In this document: positions 59,341-64,000 of the stretch, one piece after another
How positions within the stretch are numbered: position 1 is the first letter of the stretch
Layout: each line of letters starts with the position of its first letter
DNA from: Candidatus Fraserbacteria bacterium
Lineage (GTDB): Bacteria; Bipolaricaulota; Bipolaricaulia; RBG-16-55-9; JAJCYT01
Length of the DNA stretch: 64,000 nucleotides
Reading direction: 5' to 3'
NCBI GenBank assembly: GCA_029262795.1
Contig: JAJCYT010000017.1
Coordinates: 46,229-110,228, forward strand
Made by a program: the position numbers and the translations under genes
Notes under the pieces: generated by a model
Seen by the model: only the letters and a program-made list of their open reading frames with translations
Database searches by the model: none
What the model was told of the DNA's origin: nothing

Positions 59341-62300
59341 TTAAGCCTGCGAATATTGCTTCCAAGCAGCGATGAGATTAGCATTGTGTTGAACGTTTGT
59401 TAAATAACTGTCTCGATCATCTTGGCTCTGCATTTTATCGGCGATCTTCATCATGGTGTCATAGGCTTGTTGCAAGTAAGGCACAGCGTCTGCTTCGTGT
59501 CCGAGCGCACTCAAGACTTGGTGGTGGAGGAAGTAGACTTCTTGCAGCTTGCCTTCATCATGATTAGACTCGATGAGTTCAACAGCTTGCTCAGTCTCAC
59601 ACAAGGCGTCTTCTGGTTGGCCTAATTCCAGATACGTCATGGTGCGCTGGATGTGCAGATTAAGTTGTTCTTCGGGAATGTCCAATTCATTCAACACTTT
59701 TTGGGCTTGCTCATAGTGTGCGGTGGCAACATCAAGCTGCCTCAGGGCGCTGTAGGCTTTGCCAAGTTCAGCGTTGCAGTAAATCAAAGCACGTGCATCC
59801 TCCGTTTCTTTGCTAATAGAAAGGCTTTGCTGGAGGCATTGCAACGCTGTTTCAGCATCGCCAAGCATGAGATAGGTTTTGCCCAATTCATAGAGATTGC
59901 CGGCCTCTTCATCTCGCTCACCGATGTCGCGACTGATGTTGAGGGCCCGCTGATGATACTCGATTGCTTTGTCGTAACCACCAATACTGAAATACACTTT
60001 GCCAATGTTGGACAAGCTGATCGATTGCCCAATGGAGTCAGCCACTTCCTTGCCGATGTCGTGGGCTTGTTGCAAATAATCGAGCGCTATATGGTGCTTG
60101 CCTAAGTGCAGCCTGCGGTACACATTGCCAATGTTGTTGAGCAACAGCCCTTGACCAAAACGATCCCCCACATCGTGGGCGATATCCAGGGCTTGCTGAT
60201 AGCGGTCAATCGCTTCTTGGGGACGGTTGAGGCACCACATGCACACATTACCTATGCTGTTGCAACAAGAAGCCTGGCCGATGGGGTCGGCGATGGTGGC
60301 ATAGTGTGTGTTTGCTTGCTTGAAAAAATCCAGCGCTTGTTCATATTTCGCCAATGAGAAAAAATAAATTTGGCCGATGTTTTGCAAACAATCGGCTTGA
60401 CCGCGAAGATTTTTGCATTGTTCAAATAGCACCAAAGCCTGTTGCATCGCGTCCAACCCTGCCTCTGGATTTCCCTGTCGATGTAGCACCTGACCTATAT
60501 GGTTGAAGCAATTGCCTTGGCCAGCGAGGTCTTGTTCCGTTTCATAGAGAGTGAAGGCTTTGTTGGCAGATTCGATGGCATCATCAAATTCACCCTTGGC
60601 CAGTTGAAAAAGCATCTGTTTTGTCAAGACCAAAGCATGCTTTGCTGCATCGTCCAAAGTATTTGCCAAATCGGTCAATTGCATCAAATCTTTGCCTTGG
60701 TCATCCCGATTGCCCTTCAGAGCAAAGATTTCAGTGCGTTTGAGAAGCAGTTCAAACAACTGCTCTTTCGCAAAATGGGTGTCCTTGCCGGAAGCTGCCA
60801 ATCGTTGTGCTGCTTCCACGCCCAACTCAGCAAGGGTCAGTTTTTCCTGTAGCTGGATTCGATCCTCCCGGCTTAAGGCTTGTACTGCATAAGTGAGAGC
60901 TTTTTCCCAAACACCCGCTCGAAACGCATGTTGCAGCAACATACCAAGCCAGGCATCGAGTTGCCCTAAATAGCGCTGTTCCAGCGCATACAAAGCGCGT
61001 TGGTGCAGCAAGTGCCTCATTGGATCAGCCATTTGTTCGTAGACCACTTCGCCAATCTTGCCGTGACTGAGCGTGTACTGGCCCATGTGTTCGTTGAGCA
61101 GTTGGGCAGAGGTCAGCATCATCAAAGTGGACACACAATCGACATCCTGCTCCCACGCCAATTCCAGCAAAGGCACATCGACTTCACGGCCAATTACACT
61201 GATGAGGCGCAACAATTTAAGCGAGGGATCATCCAATCGTTCCAAGCGCTTCAGGATCAAGGCCTGAACCGTGGGGGACATTGTTAGGGCCGAAACTGCA
61301 GCTTCATCGGCAGCCACCCACCCCTGCTCCTCGGCTGAGAAAGCGCCTGATTCAAACAAGTGTTGCAACGTCGAGATCATAAACAAGGGATTGCCTTCGG
61401 TGTTTTTGTAGAGATTACCGCAAAAAGTGTCCACATCCTCCAGGCGTAATGGCAAATTCCTTAACAGCTTCAGGCCTTCCTGTGAATTCAGTCTAGGCAA
61501 ATTGATCGTTTCCAGATGTTCTGCGCCTTGTTTCAAGAACTGTGACAATGCATCACTCTCATCGTCTTGCCGATACGTGCCGATGATGCAAAGTGGTAGG
61601 GTCTTTAGCCGAGGCAATAAGAATTGCCACAAATCAAAGCTGGCTTCATCCAGCCAATGAATATCATCAATAAGGATGATCATCGGCACTTGCTGTACGA
61701 TGGTAGATAACACTTGGAAAACCGCTTCGTAAAAACGGTGTTGCTGTTGCTCAGGGTTCAAGTCTGGATTTTTGGATAACTCAAAACGAACGTGAAGCGA
61801 CGGTACAATGTTAACCACTTCGGCAAGCCATACGGGTTGGACAGACTTCAACACACTGGCATCCACTTGCTCAATTGCTTGATTCAGTACGTGACCCCAT
61901 GCTTGATAAGCCATGTTTTGCTCTAAAGTGTGTACATATGCGCTGAGGCTGGCAAAACCGGCAGCATCTGTCAAGGTTTCTTGCACCAGGCGGGTTTTGC
62001 CCACGCCGGCTTCGCCACCAACCAAAATGCATCCACCGTGCCCTTGGTGCGCCTGTTCTAACAGGTCTTTTACTCTCGTACGTTCCATCTGACGACCCAC
62101 GAACGGTACGCTGTTAGGGGAAAGAGCATAAGGAATATCCGGCACAGATTCGGTCAGCATGGGATAACGGTCATCCACATCAGGAAGGTGGCGGTTACGA
62201 ATTTGCTTGTGCAGTTCTTTCAAGTGCGCGTTGGGCTCAACGCCCAAATCTGCAGCCAAAACCTGAACGCACTGATTGTAGGCGCGCAGGGCATCTGGCT

Positions 62301-62949
62301 GGTTGCCGGCACAGTATAGATATAGCATCAGTTGTGCCCACACGCTCTCGCGGCAAGGGTCAGCGCGCAGGATTTCACGACAGTGTGCAAGCGCTTGCTG
62401 GTAACGGCCAAGGCGGGCTTGGGCTTCACTCAGTTTGGTCAGCAGATCAAAATGGATCAATTGCAATTGCTCACGTCGTGCGATGGCCCAGTCCTCATAC
62501 CGATCTTCTTCCAAATAAGGTCCGCGATAGAGTTTCCTGGCGTGCTCGGCATATTCCAGTTGATGATCATGCAATGCGTCGTCTGGGTCGAAGCGTTGGC
62601 AAAGTTGCTCAAACTCGGCGACGTCCAGCCAATCGTCGCGCTGCATATTCCAAACATATCCAGCGTCGGTAGTAAGCACATAGCTAGACTTTGATCCTTT
62701 TGGCAAGTCGGGTTCCAGCACTTTGCGCAACTGGCTGACTGCCACGCGCAGATTTCGGGCGGCAGCATCTGGTTCTAAATCGGACCATAGCCAGTCTATC
62801 AAGCGTTCCTTGGGAAGCGCCTGACCCTCATAGGTAAGCAGGATTTTGCACAGGTGCTTGTTCTTTTGCGTTTTCCATGTATTGGCAGCAATCGGAAGGC
62901 CGTCTCTATGAACTTCAAAAGAACGAAAAGTATAAATTTCCAATACCAT
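59341..62949 (-). CDS. SARP/BTAD-type regulator with AAA ATPase and TPR array
   Basis: A 1202-aa signal-integrating regulator. Residues 1-95 are an OmpR-type winged helix (ERLIDWLWSDLEPDAAARNL, then RVAVSQLRKVLEP), 96-250 the bacterial transcriptional activation (BTAD) domain made of helical repeats, 280-480 an AAA/STAND NTPase (Walker A GGEAGVGKT at about 311-319, Walker B MIILIDDIHWLD), then a winged/helical region, and from about 700 to 1190 at least ten TPRs (GQASCCNSIGNV, GQGLLLNNIGNVYRRL, GQSISLSNIGKVYF). There is no C-terminal LuxR helix. Targets and ligand are unknown. No SD at the ATG. Confidence 0.93.
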   Translation of the reverse strand: MVLEIYTFRSFEVHRDGLPIAANTWKTQKNKHLCKILLTYEGQALPKERLIDWLWSDLEPDAAARNLRVAVSQLRKVLEPDLPKGSKSSYVLTTDAGYVWNMQRDDWLDVAEFEQLCQRFDPDDALHDHQLEYAEHARKLYRGPYLEEDRYEDWAIARREQLQLIHFDLLTKLSEAQARLGRYQQALAHCREILRADPCRESVWAQLMLYLYCAGNQPDALRAYNQCVQVLAADLGVEPNAHLKELHKQIRNRHLPDVDDRYPMLTESVPDIPYALSPNSVPFVGRQMERTRVKDLLEQAHQGHGGCILVGGEAGVGKTRLVQETLTDAAGFASLSAYVHTLEQNMAYQAWGHVLNQAIEQVDASVLKSVQPVWLAEVVNIVPSLHVRFELSKNPDLNPEQQQHRFYEAVFQVLSTIVQQVPMIILIDDIHWLDEASFDLWQFLLPRLKTLPLCIIGTYRQDDESDALSQFLKQGAEHLETINLPRLNSQEGLKLLRNLPLRLEDVDTFCGNLYKNTEGNPLFMISTLQHLFESGAFSAEEQGWVAADEAAVSALTMSPTVQALILKRLERLDDPSLKLLRLISVIGREVDVPLLELAWEQDVDCVSTLMMLTSAQLLNEHMGQYTLSHGKIGEVVYEQMADPMRHLLHQRALYALEQRYLGQLDAWLGMLLQHAFRAGVWEKALTYAVQALSREDRIQLQEKLTLAELGVEAAQRLAASGKDTHFAKEQLFELLLKRTEIFALKGNRDDQGKDLMQLTDLANTLDDAAKHALVLTKQMLFQLAKGEFDDAIESANKAFTLYETEQDLAGQGNCFNHIGQVLHRQGNPEAGLDAMQQALVLFEQCKNLRGQADCLQNIGQIYFFSLAKYEQALDFFKQANTHYATIADPIGQASCCNSIGNVCMWCLNRPQEAIDRYQQALDIAHDVGDRFGQGLLLNNIGNVYRRLHLGKHHIALDYLQQAHDIGKEVADSIGQSISLSNIGKVYFSIGGYDKAIEYHQRALNISRDIGERDEEAGNLYELGKTYLMLGDAETALQCLQQSLSISKETEDARALIYCNAELGKAYSALRQLDVATAHYEQAQKVLNELDIPEEQLNLHIQRTMTYLELGQPEDALCETEQAVELIESNHDEGKLQEVYFLHHQVLSALGHEADAVPYLQQAYDTMMKIADKMQSQDDRDSYLTNVQHNANLIAAWKQYSQA

Positions 62950-63133
62950 GGTATCTCATTTCAAGATGTTTGCTTGTCTAGAATCATAGCGGATAAAAGA
63001 TAAATCATGAAAATCCTATAAGAGGAATAAATTTGCCATGCAACTAAATGGTTATTAGGTTGCATCAAAAATCAGCCTTATTCTCAGCCCTTAAAGCTCA
63101 ATGTGTGGCGTTGTTGAATAATTCCCCGAAGTG

Positions 63134-63730
63134 CTAATTTCGCAAGCCCATCTCATCAAGTCTGCGTCGGATGGTGTCTTTGTGGACATCAAAAAGTCGT
63201 GCCATTTGCGCTATTGGCACTTGCTGCTGATGGAGCGACTTCAACTCATCTAAATCAATCTCTTTTCGAGGCCGGTGCATCAACTTGCCTTGCTTTTTGG
63301 CGCGCTTTCTTCCTTCTTTGGTGCGTTCTAAGAGCAATTCTCGTTCATACTCGGCAATTGCGGCCAGCATGTTAAACAAGAGTCTCCCATTGGCTGTTGA
63401 GGTATCGAGGTTGTCATGCACACTGACCAACTGCTTCTTTGCGTCTTGTAGCTGCGTGCCAATGGTGGCCAAGTCTTTGACTGACCGCCCCATGCGATCC
63501 AGCTTTGCGATCACAAGGCCGTTGATCTTCTCATCTTCCAAGACCTGCTTAAGTATCTTGTCGAAGACAGGACGATCTTTCACCGCTGATCTGGATTCTG
63601 TTTCGAGGCCAACGAGTTTGTAGCCTTTTTGTTTGCAGAAGGCTTGGATGGCTTCTTTCTGCGCTGCAAGGCTAAATTGTTTGGATTGCTTGGTGGTGGA
63701 AACGCGGATGTAGCCGAGGAATTTCATCAT
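63134..63730 (-). CDS. Serine recombinase, resolvase/invertase type
   Basis: A 198-aa site-specific recombinase. The catalytic domain (1-135) has GYIRVSTTKQ with nucleophile Ser at about 11, LVIAKLDRMGRSVKDL with the catalytic Arg residues, and AEYERELLLERTKEGRKRA (start of helix E). The C-terminal helix-turn-helix reads VPIAQMARLFDVHKDTIRRRL. It is of the small resolvase/invertase kind used by transposons and phage-like elements. ATG pairs occur at 63730 and 63727. It sits 29 bases from the left end of an IS3-type element, but it is not part of that element. Confidence 0.92.
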   Translation of the reverse strand: MMKFLGYIRVSTTKQSKQFSLAAQKEAIQAFCKQKGYKLVGLETESRSAVKDRPVFDKILKQVLEDEKINGLVIAKLDRMGRSVKDLATIGTQLQDAKKQLVSVHDNLDTSTANGRLLFNMLAAIAEYERELLLERTKEGRKRAKKQGKLMHRPRKEIDLDELKSLHQQQVPIAQMARLFDVHKDTIRRRLDEMGLRN

Positions 63731-63758
63731 GATACTATCTTATGCGACCCCGTAGCAT

Positions 63759-64000
63759 TGACCCTCCCCCCTGGAAAAGGTCCAGTTTAAGAAATAGGAT
63801 CAAATCCAAGGAGGCAAAGTATGCCAAAGAAGAAATACCGCCCAGAAGACATCATCAATAAGCTCAGAGAAGCAGATGTTTTGCAAGCCGAAGGGATGAC
63901 GGTGGCAGAAGTGGTCAAAGTCCTAGGCATCCATGAGCAGACCTACTACCACTGGCGCAGGGAATATGGCGGGATGAAAATGTCACAAATGAAGCGCCTC
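63759..64000 (+). mobile_element. Left end of an IS3-type insertion sequence (cut by window)
   Basis: From TGACCCTCCCCCCTGG at about 63759 the sequence has the TG start and C-rich terminal inverted repeat usual for IS3-family elements. OrfA begins 62 bases inside. The right end and orfB lie beyond the window, so completeness is unknown. Confidence 0.7.
63821..64000 (+). CDS. IS3-family transposase OrfA, N-terminal part
   Basis: 60 codons visible, open to the right edge. The helix-turn-helix is of the HTH_Tnp_1 type: KKKYRPEDIINKLREADVLQ, then EGMTVAEVVKVLGIHEQTYY and HWRREYGGMK. This is typical OrfA, which with OrfB (expected downstream by -1 frameshifting) forms the transposase. SD CCAAGGAGGCAAAGT. 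About 100-aa is the usual full length. Confidence 0.9.
   Translation, partial: MPKKKYRPEDIINKLREADVLQAEGMTVAEVVKVLGIHEQTYYHWRREYGGMKMSQMKRL

Overview
The window is a dense bacterial chromosome segment of roughly 48% G+C (estimated by eye), with two tRNA genes, no rRNA and no CRISPR array. It is most likely from a heterotrophic Chloroflexota relative. That assignment is inference from three things: a giant SARP/BTAD-AAA-TPR regulator, an F420-type (LLM) oxidoreductase, and a 65-aa small protein of a type I associate with that phylum. No marker gene proves it. TTG and GTG starts are frequent, usually with a good Shine-Dalgarno (SD) site. A few genes instead have a -10 box placed so that transcription would begin at or next to the ATG (leaderless).

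Layout. 1-5.9 kb: the end of an unknown gene, a small secreted protein, a Tat-type sulfatase, a HIT hydrolase, a tiny free-standing promoter/peptide/terminator unit (2847-3070), an exported Ig-like protein, an esterase, and a second strong promoter followed by a 19-aa and a 65-aa ORF. 5.9-15.2 kb: alpha/beta hydrolase; citrate synthase coupled to a CysQ-like phosphatase; an overlapping esterase / M20 peptidase / small-molecule kinase operon followed by leucyl aminopeptidase, an ornithine-cyclodeaminase-family enzyme and a cupin; then MsrB. 15.3-23.7 kb: mostly minus-strand single genes (serine hydrolase lipoprotein, aldo/keto reductase, cupin, methyltransferase, tandem DinB, creatinase-like M24 protein) around a plus-strand HxlR regulator with two tiny membrane proteins.

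24-31 kb: two recently duplicated twin-lipobox lipoproteins, a thioesterase/crotonase pair, an active/inactive M16 protease pair and an LLM oxidoreductase. 31-35 kb: a PEP-synthase-like phosphotransferase split into two genes and followed by an MFS exporter. 35.4-43.6 kb: tRNA-Thr(CGU), nitroreductase, a probably frameshifted small membrane protein, an S10 carboxypeptidase, a FlgD-like exported protein, CcdA plus a thioredoxin-DUF3179 fusion, and a DUF389 membrane protein. 43.7-48 kb: a cupin, then a PadR-controlled ABC exporter operon. 48-59 kb: M20 amidohydrolase, GyrI-like and glyoxalase-fold proteins, a metzincin/beta-helix exoprotein, acetyl-CoA synthetase, an exported 5'-nucleotidase, a double GNAT, DUF6498 and an MFS transporter. 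59-64 kb: tRNA-Gly(GCC), the 1202-aa SARP regulator, a serine recombinase and the left end of an IS3-type element.

Overall the genes point to scavenging of peptides and amino acids (S10, M16, M20 x2, PepA, OCD), acetate/acetyl-CoA metabolism (Acs, citrate synthase), export of surface proteins, and extracytoplasmic redox (CcdA/TlpA, MsrB). Four intergenic copies of a G/C-rich palindromic repeat, the two small-ORF transcription units, the split phosphotransferase and the thioredoxin-DUF3179 fusion are the features most worth following up. I see no recognisable defence island, biosynthetic cluster or prophage.
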